Positions 1-8,513 of a DNA stretch of 64,000 nt are shown piece after piece. The translations under genes were made by a program, and so were the position numbers. The DNA lies in contig NZ_AP024235.1 in NCBI RefSeq assembly GCF_016756315.1, positions 4,092,001 to 4,156,000 of the forward strand, given 5' to 3'. How positions within the stretch are numbered: position 1 is the first letter of the stretch; every line of letters starts with the position of its first letter. The notes under the pieces are model-generated. The model worked only from the letters and a program-made list of their open reading frames with translations, made no database searches and had not been told where the DNA came from. This stretch comes from Alteromonas sp. KC3 (lineage in GTDB: Bacteria; Pseudomonadota; Gammaproteobacteria; Enterobacterales; Alteromonadaceae).

Positions 1-1516
1 CTGTCGCTAGGTCGACACGAAAAATCTTTTCTGCATAGCGCTCTGTTACATAAGCGATATTGTTGACACTATCCACTGCCACAGCGTCTATATTTGAAAT
101 GGTATCGCCAGAGCCAGTCCCCCCCCCTGTTACGACAGTACGTGCACCGGTTTGCGGGTTGACCTTTTCTAAAATAGTATCGTAATTAGCCGTCAGGTAT
201 AGCGCATCGCTTGTGTGGTCATAGGTAATATCATTAGGCGTAAAATAGTCTGATGGATTTAGCAAACTCTCTTCAATGAATATTTCTCGAGCGCCAGTTT
301 CAATATTTACTTTAATCACAGCATCTACCGTTGTATCGGTCACAAAGATAACATCGCGAACGCTGTCGTATGCCACACTGCGCGGCACAACAAAGGGCAC
401 GCCTGAGCCTACACTAGGGCCAGAAATTTCAGTTACCTCACCCGTTGCAAGGTCAATCGCAACCACGGCATTTAAAGACGCATCTACAGCAATAATTCGA
501 TTATTTGCTTCATCGACAACACCGCCTAATGGCGACTCGAGTGTATAAAGTAACGCACTGTTTGTGACTGACACTGCAGTTTGGGCAACCACGCTATCGT
601 CAACACTCACTTCGGCAACTAACTCAACGTCAGTTGATGCGACAGGTAGCGTGGAGGTCCATGTCCCTGCTGCTAAATCTACTACTGCGGCAATATCATT
701 TGTATTAATTGACGATACATCCGTGGCTAACACTTCGCCGTCTTCGTCGTCTACTACCGTGCCTGATACCGTTACTGATGTTGCATTACCACCTAGATTC
801 GCACCATCAGTTGGATAATGAATACTAATTGATATTTGCGACTCGTCTGTAACCTCAACATTTGCAACTCCTTGAGTTACAGCACCCTCACCGTCCACTG
901 CATTAAAAATTACACGATATAGATTGTTTCCACTTTCGCTAGCGGGCGCCTCAAAATCAGGTGGGTTTATAAAACGTAACGCGCTGACTTCACCTTCAAT
1001 AGTGAACAGTGGACTATCGGCTTGTGCCACCAATTCAATACTTACGTCGTCACTATCAACATCAGTCACTAAACTGGCGAGGTTAATACTTGTCGCGGTA
1101 GTGTTCTCTAATACCGTGGCAATATCGGTAGTTTGCACGACGGGTGCATCGTTGACAGGTGAGACATCGAGTGAGACGGTTGCAATTTCAGAAACGGCCC
1201 CATCGTTATCTATAACGCGAAAAGTGAAGACGTCACTTCCAAAATAGTTCTCGTGTGGTGTGTATTCGAGGTTTGGCACACTGCCAGATAAGGTGCCATT
1301 TTCGGTTTGCGACATAATTTCGTATTGGCTTATGCTGCCATCAGAATCAGTGCCGCTAAGCACAATTGAGATACTGTTGTCTTCAGATAACGTCAGAGAC
1401 AATCCGGTGGCATTAGGAGCAACATTAACGGGAGGCGTGTTATTCGAGCCAGAACCTCCGCCGCCACACGCACTTAACGCAAGTACTGCGCTACCAATAA
1501 ACACGCTTCGCTTCAT
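1..1516 (-). CDS. Surface lipoprotein with Ig/cadherin-like and beta-propeller repeats (3' end outside window)
   Basis: This is the N-terminal 505 codons of a longer protein that runs off the left edge. The start at 1516 follows an AAGGA with 6-nt spacing; an ATG one codon upstream (1519) is possible. A lipoprotein signal ends in a lipobox LSAC (Cys17) followed by Gly residues, so the mature protein is probably anchored in the outer membrane. Residues ~25-240 look like tandem Ig/cadherin-like domains (VSPVNDAP-type linker, SGTVVDDEDGEV). From ~320 on there are repeats of the form AVDxxxNxxxxxDLATG, as in NHL/SMP-30-like beta-propellers. A run of nine G lies in the propeller part. The gene follows nusG on the same strand but behind a terminator and its own candidate promoter. 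Function unknown; adhesion or extracellular binding is inference. Confidence 0.85.
   Translation of the reverse strand, partial: MKRSVFIGSAVLALSACGGGGSGSNNTPPVNVAPNATGLSLTLSEDNSISIVLSGTDSDGSISQYEIMSQTENGTLSGSVPNLEYTPHENYFGSDVFTFRVIDNDGAVSEIATVSLDVSPVNDAPVVQTTDIATVLENTTATSINLASLVTDVDSDDVSIELVAQADSPLFTIEGEVSALRFINPPDFEAPASESGNNLYRVIFNAVDGEGAVTQGVANVEVTDESQISISIHYPTDGANLGGNATSVTVSGTVVDDEDGEVLATDVSSINTNDIAAVVDLAAGTWTSTLPVASTDVELVAEVSVDDSVVAQTAVSVTNSALLYTLESPLGGVVDEANNRIIAVDASLNAVVAIDLATGEVTEISGPSVGSGVPFVVPRSVAYDSVRDVIFVTDTTVDAVIKVNIETGAREIFIEESLLNPSDYFTPNDITYDHTSDALYLTANYDTILEKVNPQTGARTVVTGGGTGSGDTISNIDAVAVDSVNNIAYVTERYAEKIFRVDLAT
119..127 (-). repeat. G9 homopolymer inside lipoprotein gene
   Basis: Nine consecutive C on the plus strand (G on the coding strand) encode Gly-Gly-Gly in the propeller region of the surface lipoprotein. 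The run is in frame here, and the reading frame stays open on both sides of it. Such tracts can change length by slippage. Confidence 0.9.
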
Positions 1517-1576
1517 CATACATCCTTTATTTGCTGTATTTATGTTTATGTGTCAAAAAGTTATGACAGGTAGCGG

Positions 1577-1606
1577 GTTATACCAGATAGCGATGGCGTG
1601 AGTTAA
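1577..1606 (-). promoter_or_regulatory. Candidate promoter of the surface lipoprotein gene
   Basis: Read on the minus strand: TTAACT, 18 nt, then TATAAC preceded by TGG (extended -10 form). It lies ~60 nt upstream of the lipoprotein start and downstream of the nusG terminator, so the gene can be expressed independently of nusG. Sequence match only. Confidence 0.4.
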
Positions 1607-1667
1607 CAAGGAAAGCTAAATTGTTACTGAAGTAATTGTTACAAATTATTTTTTTGAATTTCACATA

Positions 1668-1697
1668 TAAAAAAAGACGGATAAACCGTCTTTTTTT
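1668..1697 (-). terminator. Rho-independent terminator after nusG
   Basis: Stem GACGG/CCGTC extended by A-T pairs, loop of five bases, with T runs on both strands. On the minus strand it lies directly behind the nusG stop codon, so it closes the tRNA-Trp-secE-nusG unit. Confidence 0.85.
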
Positions 1698-1713
1698 AAA
1701 TACTTATAAAGGC

Positions 1714-2265
1714 TTAGCCTTTTTCTACCTGACCAAACTCTAGGTCTACTGGTGTAGAGCGACCGAAAATAAGTACCGACACTTTTACGCGGCTTTTTTC
1801 GTAATCCACTTCTTCCACCACACCGTTGAAGTCTGCAAACGGGCCGTCGATAACGCGAATAACTTCGCCTGGCTCGAACAGTGTTTTTGGTCTTGGCTTA
1901 TCAACGTTCTCTTCAAGTCGATTCAAGATAGCGTCAGCTTCTTTCTGTGTAATTGGCATAGGACGGTCAGACGTACCACCGATAAAGCCAAGTACACGAG
2001 GAACGCTTTTTACTAAGTGCCATGACTCTTCTGTCATCGCCATTTCAACCAATACGTAACCTGGGTAAAATTTGCGCTCAGATTTACGCTTTTGACCTGC
2101 ACGCATTTCAACAACTTCTTCAGTCGGCACTAGCACCTGACCGAAGTAGTCTTCCATGTTGTGCATTTTGATGTATTCAAGCAGGGTCTTCTTAACGCGA
2201 GACTCGTATTGCGAATAGGCTTGAACTACGTACCATCTTTTCTTTACTGCTTCTTCTTCAGACAT
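1714..2265 (-). CDS. nusG: Transcription elongation/antitermination factor NusG
   Basis: NusG binds the RNA polymerase clamp through its N-terminal domain and contacts Rho or ribosomal protein S10 through its C-terminal KOW domain. The 183-residue length is typical. The NGN domain starts at [11 protein letters not shown] (about residue 11) and contains [10 protein letters not shown]; the KOW domain is the last ~50 residues ([17 protein letters not shown]). It starts 3 nt after the secE stop, so the two are one transcript with tRNA-Trp. Unlike the usual order, no rplK follows: a terminator and a surface lipoprotein gene come next. Confidence 0.97.
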   Translation of the reverse strand: MSEEEAVKKRWYVVQAYSQYESRVKKTLLEYIKMHNMEDYFGQVLVPTEEVVEMRAGQKRKSERKFYPGYVLVEMAMTEESWHLVKSVPRVLGFIGGTSDRPMPITQKEADAILNRLEENVDKPRPKTLFEPGEVIRVIDGPFADFNGVVEEVDYEKSRVKVSVLIFGRSTPVDLEFGQVEKG

Positions 2266-2268
2266 ACG

Positions 2269-2646
2269 TTATGCTCCTATTCCAGTAATAAAGCCAACTA
2301 CACGAACGATGATGCCGTCTAGTCCCCATAAAATCAGTGCCATGATCAACGTTGCCGCTAGCACGATAAGCGTAGTCTGGTTTGCTTCTTGACGCGTTGG
2401 CCAAACTACCTTGCGAACTTCTGTGCGCGATTCTTTAGCAAAGCTCAAGAAAGTGCTGCCTTTCTCAGTTGAAGCTGCGATAAAACCAGCAATAACAACT
2501 ACTACAACAGCAGCGATGGCACGGTATAGTACCGAAATCTCACCGTAAACCGTGTTCGCGGTTACCAAACCGGCAAGTAGTGCAAAAATCACTACCCATT
2601 TAAACATGTCCAATGCATTGGACTGATTTTCCGTCTTTTCGCTCAT
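2269..2646 (-). CDS. secE: Preprotein translocase subunit SecE
   Basis: SecE is the clamp-like small subunit of the SecYEG channel in the inner membrane. The 125-residue form with three hydrophobic segments (about residues 15-32, 38-58 and 92-118) is the long proteobacterial type. The conserved cytoplasmic stretch ESRTEVRKVVWPTRQEA (about 72-88) is the family hallmark. It lies between tRNA-Trp and nusG on the minus strand, and a promoter upstream of the tRNA probably drives all three. Confidence 0.97.
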   Translation of the reverse strand: MSEKTENQSNALDMFKWVVIFALLAGLVTANTVYGEISVLYRAIAAVVVVVIAGFIAASTEKGSTFLSFAKESRTEVRKVVWPTRQEANQTTLIVLAATLIMALILWGLDGIIVRVVGFITGIGA

Positions 2647-2724
2647 GTTACGATCCTAGCACTACAGCGTCGTTGTCTTACGCGCTCAAAGAGGGCGCAA
2701 TAAAAAATTTGTTGTTAAGTAAAA

Positions 2725-2801
2725 TGGCAGGGGTGGAGGGACTCGAACCCCCAACCATCGGTTTTGGAGACCGCTGTTCTACCAATTCGAACTACACCCC
2801 T
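2725..2801 (-). tRNA. tRNA-Trp (anticodon CCA)
   Basis: The minus strand folds into a full cloverleaf: acceptor AGGGGTG/CACCCCT, D stem GTTC/GAAC, anticodon loop CTCCAAA with anticodon CCA, T arm with TTCGAGT, discriminator G and encoded CCA end (2725-2727). It is nearly identical in layout to E. coli tRNA-Trp. It sits immediately upstream of secE; in many gammaproteobacteria a tRNA-Trp gene lies between tuf and secE, but no tuf gene is present here. Confidence 0.97.
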
Positions 2802-2892
2802 GTGGTGTCAAATGACAAATTTTACTTACACTACCCTTGTCAATGGTGCGTCTTTTCTTAGGAAAGTGCGGTATCGCAAGGGAGGGACGCGT

Positions 2893-2920
2893 ATTATACT
2901 TAACCACCTTTAAGATACAA
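2893..2920 (-). promoter_or_regulatory. Promoter of tRNA-Trp-secE-nusG, with GC-rich discriminator
   Basis: Minus strand: TTGTAT (2915-2920), 16 nt, perfect TATAAT (2893-2898), followed by ACGCGTCCC. A consensus -10 followed by a GC-rich discriminator is typical of stable-RNA promoters under stringent control. The mature tRNA begins ~90 nt downstream. Confidence 0.75.
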
Positions 2921-2968
2921 GCGCTTTATCTCGTATCGGTAAAGAATGTCAAATACAATATCCTCGCC

Positions 2969-4810
2969 CTATTCTATACCGATAAAGCCACCCGTCTGAT
3001 GCGCCCATAGTTTGGCGTAAATTCCGTCATAGGCAATCAGTTCTGCGTGCGTTCCTTGCTCTACGATTTTACCTTTGTCGAGCACAAGTAAACGGTCCAT
3101 TTGCGCGATAGTTGATAGTCTGTGCGCAATCGCCAATACCGTCTTTCCTTCCATCACTTTATCTAGGCAAGCTTGAATGGCAGCCTCTACTTCTGAGTCA
3201 AGTGCTGATGTTGCCTCATCGAGTACAAGTACTGGTGCGTCTTTTAGCAAAACACGCGCAATGGCGATACGTTGTCTTTGACCACCAGATAACTTTACGC
3301 CACGCTCACCGACGTGAGCGTCATATCCTGTGCGTCCATGGCTATCGGTCAGCGTCAAAATGAACTCATGGGCTTCAGCTTGCTTAGCGGCGCGGATCAT
3401 GTCTTGTTCTGTTGCATCAGTTCGCCCGTACAGTATGTTGTCTCGCACAGAGCGATGCATTAACGAAGTGTCTTGGGTCACCATACTGATTTTGGCACGC
3501 AAGGTTTCCTGTCCTACTTCAGTAATATCTTGCCCATCAATAATTATTTTGCCGCTTTGGGTATCGTAAAAGCGCATAAGCAAATTAACCAAGGTAGATT
3601 TCCCTGCGCCAGAGCGTCCCACTAACCCTACTTTCTCGCCGGGTTTAATGGCCAAGTCTAAGTTGGTGAATACATCGATAGGTTTATTGTCCGCCCCCGA
3701 ATACGAGAAATTAACGCGTTTAAAATCTATCCCGCCGCCGCTTACTTCAAGCGCATTAGCTTTGGGTTTATCTTTGACCGCGATGGGTTGTGCCAGTGTA
3801 TTCATGCCGTCTTGCACCGTGCCAAGGTTTTCGAATAAACCTGACACTTCCCACATTACCCAATGTGACATACCGTTCAATCGCAAACATAAACTGATGG
3901 CAATAGCGATATCTCCTGGGGTTGCTATGTTTTCCATCCATAGGTAAACCGACAGCGCACCTATGGTAAAAATAAGAATGGCATTTGCCATTTCTACGCA
4001 AAACTCTAGCACTGTGACCAAGCGCATTTGCGGATAAACGGTTTGAAGAAAGCCGTCCATACTCTCCTTCGCGTAATCAGCTTCGCGACGGCTGTGAGAA
4101 AATAATTTCACCGTTGTGATATTGGTATAGCTATCAACAATTCTTCCCGTCATTAGCGAACGCGCATCAGCCTGTCGTTGCGACACGTCTTTGAGCTTGG
4201 GGACCAATACGCGCAAAATACCAATGTAGACAAAAAACCAAACGATGAGTGGCATAGCTAAACGCCAATCTGTACTGAAAATAAGGACCACCATGGAAAT
4301 AAAGTACACGCTGATATACACCAATAAGTCGAGTACTTTAGTAACCGTTTCTCTCACTGAAAGAGCTGTTTGCATAACTTTAGTTGCAACACGACCGGCA
4401 AACTCATTGTGAAAAAACGTCAGGCTTTGTCCAAGCAAATAGCGGTGTGCTTGCCACCTGATGCGCATTGGATAATTGCCCATCAGCGACTGACGAGAAA
4501 ACAGCGAACGCAATAGTATGAAGAGCGGAATAAACACCAGTACGGTTAAACCCATACCGATAAGGGTAAATTTTTGATCTGCTAAAAACGTACTTCTATC
4601 TTGCTCTGAAAACCAGTCGACTAACTGGCCTAAAAATCCAAATAGGGCAACTTCTAAGATGGCAACAATGGCACTTAATACAGAAACAGTCAGTATGACG
4701 CCCCACATACCTTTAGTGTAGTACTTACAAAACGCAATAATGCCCGTAGGAGGCTGGGTAGGTTGTGCATCAGGAAAGGGCTGTGTGAGCCTTTCAAAAA
4801 ATGAAAACAT
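2969..4810 (-). CDS. ABC exporter half-transporter (fused membrane and ATPase domains)
   Basis: A 613-residue protein with a six-helix type I exporter membrane domain (about residues 30-330) fused to an ATPase domain. The ATPase has Walker A GRSGAGKST, Q-loop SMVTQDTSL, signature LSGGQRQR, Walker B VLVLDEATSALD and switch His in AIAHR. It would work as a homodimer in the inner membrane. The start chosen is ATG 4810 (MFSFFERL); an in-frame upstream start (4912) would add 34 residues unlike the family. The substrate cannot be told; relatives carry drugs, lipids or peptides. It is a single-gene unit between tRNA-Trp and a divergent outer-membrane-type protein. Confidence 0.9.
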   Translation of the reverse strand: MFSFFERLTQPFPDAQPTQPPTGIIAFCKYYTKGMWGVILTVSVLSAIVAILEVALFGFLGQLVDWFSEQDRSTFLADQKFTLIGMGLTVLVFIPLFILLRSLFSRQSLMGNYPMRIRWQAHRYLLGQSLTFFHNEFAGRVATKVMQTALSVRETVTKVLDLLVYISVYFISMVVLIFSTDWRLAMPLIVWFFVYIGILRVLVPKLKDVSQRQADARSLMTGRIVDSYTNITTVKLFSHSRREADYAKESMDGFLQTVYPQMRLVTVLEFCVEMANAILIFTIGALSVYLWMENIATPGDIAIAISLCLRLNGMSHWVMWEVSGLFENLGTVQDGMNTLAQPIAVKDKPKANALEVSGGGIDFKRVNFSYSGADNKPIDVFTNLDLAIKPGEKVGLVGRSGAGKSTLVNLLMRFYDTQSGKIIIDGQDITEVGQETLRAKISMVTQDTSLMHRSVRDNILYGRTDATEQDMIRAAKQAEAHEFILTLTDSHGRTGYDAHVGERGVKLSGGQRQRIAIARVLLKDAPVLVLDEATSALDSEVEAAIQACLDKVMEGKTVLAIAHRLSTIAQMDRLLVLDKGKIVEQGTHAELIAYDGIYAKLWAHQTGGFIGIE

Positions 4811-5186
4811 GTAATACTCGTTTGTTAACAGATGACTAGTGCGTGTTGCCAACGCTAGATAGCAATAACGTGGCTTGAGCGCGTTTACCATTGCGGTATG
4901 TTTTTGATACAAAGGTCAACGGGCTCTGATTTAGTACGCAATTCTACACTAAATGTTCACGCCTTGTCGGTGATACCTTGGTTTGTTTTATGCCGTTTAC
5001 TCGCTGTATATTATCGCCCTGTTTCATCGCCCCGTTTTATCGCCCTGTTTCGCCGCATCTTCACTTAAGTAAAAATGCAAAACACGTTAAGCATCCGTTT
5101 ATTTGCGATTAAGCCGCTTTTTGTCGCATTGGCTTTTATTCATACTTTGCGCGGGAAAAAATAATAACGACATCACACACATTATT
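4811..5186. other. Intergenic region between divergent ABC exporter and DUF5916 genes
   Basis: About 375 bp without a convincing gene. It must hold promoters for both neighbours, but I could not fix good -35/-10 pairs. The only clear structure is a 13-bp unit repeated three times (5013-5051). An open reading frame extension of the DUF5916 gene back to 5103 is possible but gives no better signal peptide. Confidence 0.6.
5013..5051. repeat. Three tandem copies of a 13-bp unit
   Basis: The unit ATCGCCCTGTTTC occurs at 5013-5025 and 5039-5051, with the variant ATCGCCCCGTTTT between them (5026-5038). The copies abut without spacers. They lie ~135 bp upstream of the DUF5916 start. They may be a short replication-slippage repeat or iterated binding sites. 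Confidence 0.85.
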
Positions 5187-7652
5187 ATGGATAATTTTTT
5201 AGTAAAGCGCGGCGATGCTGTGCTTAAGCGCGTATGTACAATCTTTGCGTCATTTGCCTTTGCGGGTTGTTTGTCTGCGGGCTCTGCCTTTGCAACACCA
5301 CGACAAGAAACACCACACGAGCAACCTCAAGCAACCGAAACTTCCACACCTCCCACTATCGTTACAGAGCGGTCGGAAAATACGATTACAGAAACGTCTG
5401 ATGACAATATCGGCGATTCGCTGGTTGTTCCTTTTATCGCAGGCACAGTAGAACTTGATGGCATTATCGACGAGGCTGTGTGGGAAGAAGCAACTAAAGT
5501 ACCGCTTACTTTTGTTACCCGTCCTTTTGAGAATACCACGCCTCCCGTGCTCACAACGGCACGCATATTTGAAAACGGCGAAAACATATATATTGCGTTT
5601 ACTGCGCAAGACGACAACCCTTCGCAATTACGCGCCTTATTTCGAGATAGAGATAACGTATGGGATAACGACTTAGTTGGAATAAAAATAGATACGTTTG
5701 GCGACAGTCGTCTGTCGTATCAGTTCTTTGTTAATCCACGCGGCATACAGTCTGATGCCATCGAAAACCAAATGACGTTGAGTGAAAGCGATAGTTGGAA
5801 TGCAATTTGGGACGCACAAGCACAAATAACACAAGACGGCTATACCGTTGAGATTGCGTTGCCTTTTCGCATCATGAACTTTCTCGACAGTGATGGCCCA
5901 AAAAGATGGCGGGCTGAGTTTGTACGTTTCTACCCACGAGAAAATAACCTTCGAATTTCTAACAGGCCCGTTGATAGGAATAACGCATGCGGGTTATGCC
6001 AAATGGGAGATATGGAGGGCTTCGCCACGGCAAAGCAAGGTCAAAACTTATCCATAACGCCCTATGCGGTAGCGGGTTATGCCCGTAACCGTGAAGCTGT
6101 ACCCTCGCAAAATGCGACAGACTGGCAGTATCAAGATAACCAAGAAATAGGTGTCGATATAAACTGGGGCATATCATCTGACATGCTACTGCAAGCCACA
6201 GTTAACCCTGACTTTTCTCAAGTTGAAGCCGACGCTGGACAACTCGGCATCAACAACCCGTTTGCACTATTTTTCCCTGAACAGCGCCCCTTCTTTCTCG
6301 AAAACGCCGATTTTTTCAGTACTCAATACGATCTTGTGTATACCCGCAATATCGGCGCACCTGACATTGGCACAAAACTAACTGGGCGGGTGAACAACCA
6401 TACATTTGGTATTTTGGCTGCTAACGACGAAAGCACCACGTTTTTAGTGCCTGGAAATCTGGGCTCTAGTGTAGCAAGGCTCAACGAAGAAAGTACCAAT
6501 ATAGCCGCCCGATACCGATATGACATTTCAGATGACCTTTCCGTAGGCGCAATAATTACTGGTCGTCACTCAGAGGATTACCACAATATTGTTACTGGCC
6601 TAGATAGCCGTTATCAAATAACGCCAAGCGACACGTTACGTGTGCAAGTACTTCGCTCACAAACGCAATACCCACAAACATTGTTCTCTGATTTTTGCAG
6701 TAATGACTGTAGTGCCGATGATGATATTAACGAGATCACGCTACGAACGCGCAAAAACGATACTTTCTCGGGTAGTACCTACAAGATTGACTACCGTCAC
6801 GAGGTTCGTGACTGGTATGTTTATGCCAATCGCACAAGTACTCAAGCTGACTTTCGTGCTGACTTGGGCTTTGAAAGCACCGTAGATAGACATAAAAGTG
6901 TACTGGGCGGCGGCTATATCTGGTGGAATGAAGATGCATGGTGGAATCGCTTTGAGTTCGGCGGTGATTGGGATATCACCCACAACGATGACGGTGAACT
7001 TATTGAACGCGAAATGCAGGCACAAGTGGAGTTAAGTGCTGCTTATCAGTCTTATTTCAATTTTCAGTGGATTAAAAGGGATACTGTTGGTTTACGCCAC
7101 AATGGCGCTAGTTTAGCCATAGATGGCAATGCCACGCGCTTTACCGAAGAACAATATTCCTTCTATTTTGAAGCCCAGCCAAGCCGTACCCTCTACTTTG
7201 AAAATTTTGCCCGTATTGGTGACAGAATCGACTTAAGAAACGACCGGTTGGGCGATCAGGTGTTACTAGAGCCTTCAATTACCCTCAATTTGGGGCAGCA
7301 TTTGGAAGCGTCGCTGAGTCATGAATACAATCGTATTGATGTGAACGATGAAATGCTCTTTACAGCCAACCTATCGGATTTGCGACTAAGTTATCAGTTT
7401 AGTGCAAAACAGTTTATCCGCGTTGCACTGGTTTACGCAGATATCAAGCGCAATACCGATAATTACCTAATGCGCGTAGATGCTCGAGATAGAAGCCTAG
7501 GCACACAAGTGGTGTATTCTTACATGATAAACCCACTTTCGCGCCTATTCATTGGCTATGGCGATTCAGCGTTTGCCGATGATGAAAACCCAGGCCTATT
7601 GCGCACCGAGCAAGCCGTCTTTATGAAGTTCAGCTATGCGTGGCTTTACTAA
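5187..7652 (+). CDS. DUF5916 family protein: CBM9-like domain plus C-terminal beta-barrel
   Basis: An 821-residue exported protein. The signal peptide ends near CLSAGSAFA (about residue 36) when started at ATG 5187; the SD is poor, so 5103 or GTG 5220 cannot be excluded. Residues ~75-265 (from VELDGIIDEAVWEEA to TVEIALPFRIMNF) look like the carbohydrate-binding CBM9-like fold that opens DUF5916 proteins. The remainder is rich in alternating beta-strands and ends in an aromatic residue (FSYAWLY), as outer-membrane barrels do. The phrase PFALFFPEQRPFFLENADFF is typical of the family. Function is not established; outer-membrane location is inferred. Confidence 0.85.
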   Translation: MDNFLVKRGDAVLKRVCTIFASFAFAGCLSAGSAFATPRQETPHEQPQATETSTPPTIVTERSENTITETSDDNIGDSLVVPFIAGTVELDGIIDEAVWEEATKVPLTFVTRPFENTTPPVLTTARIFENGENIYIAFTAQDDNPSQLRALFRDRDNVWDNDLVGIKIDTFGDSRLSYQFFVNPRGIQSDAIENQMTLSESDSWNAIWDAQAQITQDGYTVEIALPFRIMNFLDSDGPKRWRAEFVRFYPRENNLRISNRPVDRNNACGLCQMGDMEGFATAKQGQNLSITPYAVAGYARNREAVPSQNATDWQYQDNQEIGVDINWGISSDMLLQATVNPDFSQVEADAGQLGINNPFALFFPEQRPFFLENADFFSTQYDLVYTRNIGAPDIGTKLTGRVNNHTFGILAANDESTTFLVPGNLGSSVARLNEESTNIAARYRYDISDDLSVGAIITGRHSEDYHNIVTGLDSRYQITPSDTLRVQVLRSQTQYPQTLFSDFCSNDCSADDDINEITLRTRKNDTFSGSTYKIDYRHEVRDWYVYANRTSTQADFRADLGFESTVDRHKSVLGGGYIWWNEDAWWNRFEFGGDWDITHNDDGELIEREMQAQVELSAAYQSYFNFQWIKRDTVGLRHNGASLAIDGNATRFTEEQYSFYFEAQPSRTLYFENFARIGDRIDLRNDRLGDQVLLEPSITLNLGQHLEASLSHEYNRIDVNDEMLFTANLSDLRLSYQFSAKQFIRVALVYADIKRNTDNYLMRVDARDRSLGTQVVYSYMINPLSRLFIGYGDSAFADDENPGLLRTEQAVFMKFSYAWLY

Positions 7653-7663
7653 AACGTCTATTT

Positions 7664-8287
7664 TTAATCAGTGAACCCTAATTTTGCGAGCGTAGCCTCT
7701 ACTTTGTCTTGATGCTGCGCTTGCCATTCACTGAGTGACATTGCCGCATCTTTATCACCTCTTGCCTTGGCGATCTCAAACGCACGCTGCGCTTGTTCTC
7801 GAGGAATAACCGCTATACCCTCTTCATCAGCCACAATAATATCCCCTGCATTGACGGTGACACCGCCACAACGCACTGGCTGATTGAGTGGAGAAATACA
7901 TTTTTTTGCGCCGGGTTTTGGCACGACACCACGTGCAAACACAGGAAATTGATTTTCTCTAGTTTCTGCAATATCGCGAATAACGCCGTCAATCACGAAC
8001 CCCTTAATACCGCGTGATTGAGCAATTGCACATACATTGCCTCCAGCAACGGCATACTTATCATCGGCTTCAACCACGATTATGTCGCCAGCATTCGCTC
8101 GATAAATAGCTGCATGTAGCATGAGATGGTCGCCTGGGTCGCACTTAACGGTAAAGGCTGGCCCGGCAATCCGCGGAATACCTGGCCACAGAGGCTTTAT
8201 GGCATAGTCAATAAACTGCTCTTTGGGCAAAGCATCGGCATACTCGCACGGGGAAACACTATCAAACGGAATTTCATTGGTTTTCAT
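7664..8287 (-). CDS. RraA-like protein, probable 4-hydroxy-4-methyl-2-oxoglutarate/oxaloacetate aldolase type
   Basis: A 207-residue member of the RraA/HMG aldolase superfamily. Family signs are GPAFTVKC (about 42-49), GDIIVVEA, and GFVIDGVIRD (about 96-105), where Arg and Asp bind substrate and the divalent metal, then GVVPKPGAKK. Enzymes of this family cleave or decarboxylate 2-keto-4-hydroxy acids or oxaloacetate, while E. coli RraA itself inhibits RNase E. The C-terminal helical extension (about 165-207) fits the aldolase-like branch better than RraA. The start has a strong SD, AAAAGGAG. It is a single gene convergent with the DUF5916 gene. Confidence 0.8.
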   Translation of the reverse strand: MKTNEIPFDSVSPCEYADALPKEQFIDYAIKPLWPGIPRIAGPAFTVKCDPGDHLMLHAAIYRANAGDIIVVEADDKYAVAGGNVCAIAQSRGIKGFVIDGVIRDIAETRENQFPVFARGVVPKPGAKKCISPLNQPVRCGGVTVNAGDIIVADEEGIAVIPREQAQRAFEIAKARGDKDAAMSLSEWQAQHQDKVEATLAKLGFTD

Positions 8288-8513
8288 ACACCACTCCTTT
8301 TAACTGAATAACCTGCATCCAAACTGCTTCCACTATAGCCAATTGTGTATTACAAGTTGTTACAAGCTGTGTATTTTCACTATAAACGCTTTTTCTATCA
8401 CTGCGCACATGCTAAAAAAGTGACCATGCCTGCTTGATGCACGCGCCCCCTCTTAAAATAATAAACTTTGGTTATATCCAAGGTCGCCGAATATTGAGAA
8501 AAAGGAAAACACC

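Noticed and set aside
276..1601. Four plus-strand open frames (about 84-113 codons) in the first 1.6 kb
   Set aside because: They lie antisense to one continuous minus-strand lipoprotein frame with lipobox and repeat domains; their own proteins are low-complexity Ser/Thr strings without start signals.
2613..2861. Plus-strand frame of 82 codons across the tRNA-Trp gene
   Set aside because: It reads through a tRNA in antisense; translated tRNA complements of this kind are common false genes.
4810..4912. Longer N-terminus for the ABC exporter
   Set aside because: The 34 extra residues do not resemble the family, and the shorter form starts with the usual cytoplasmic helix.
5013..5051. Short direct repeats as a CRISPR remnant
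   Set aside because: The units abut without spacers and are only 13 bp; no cas genes are near.
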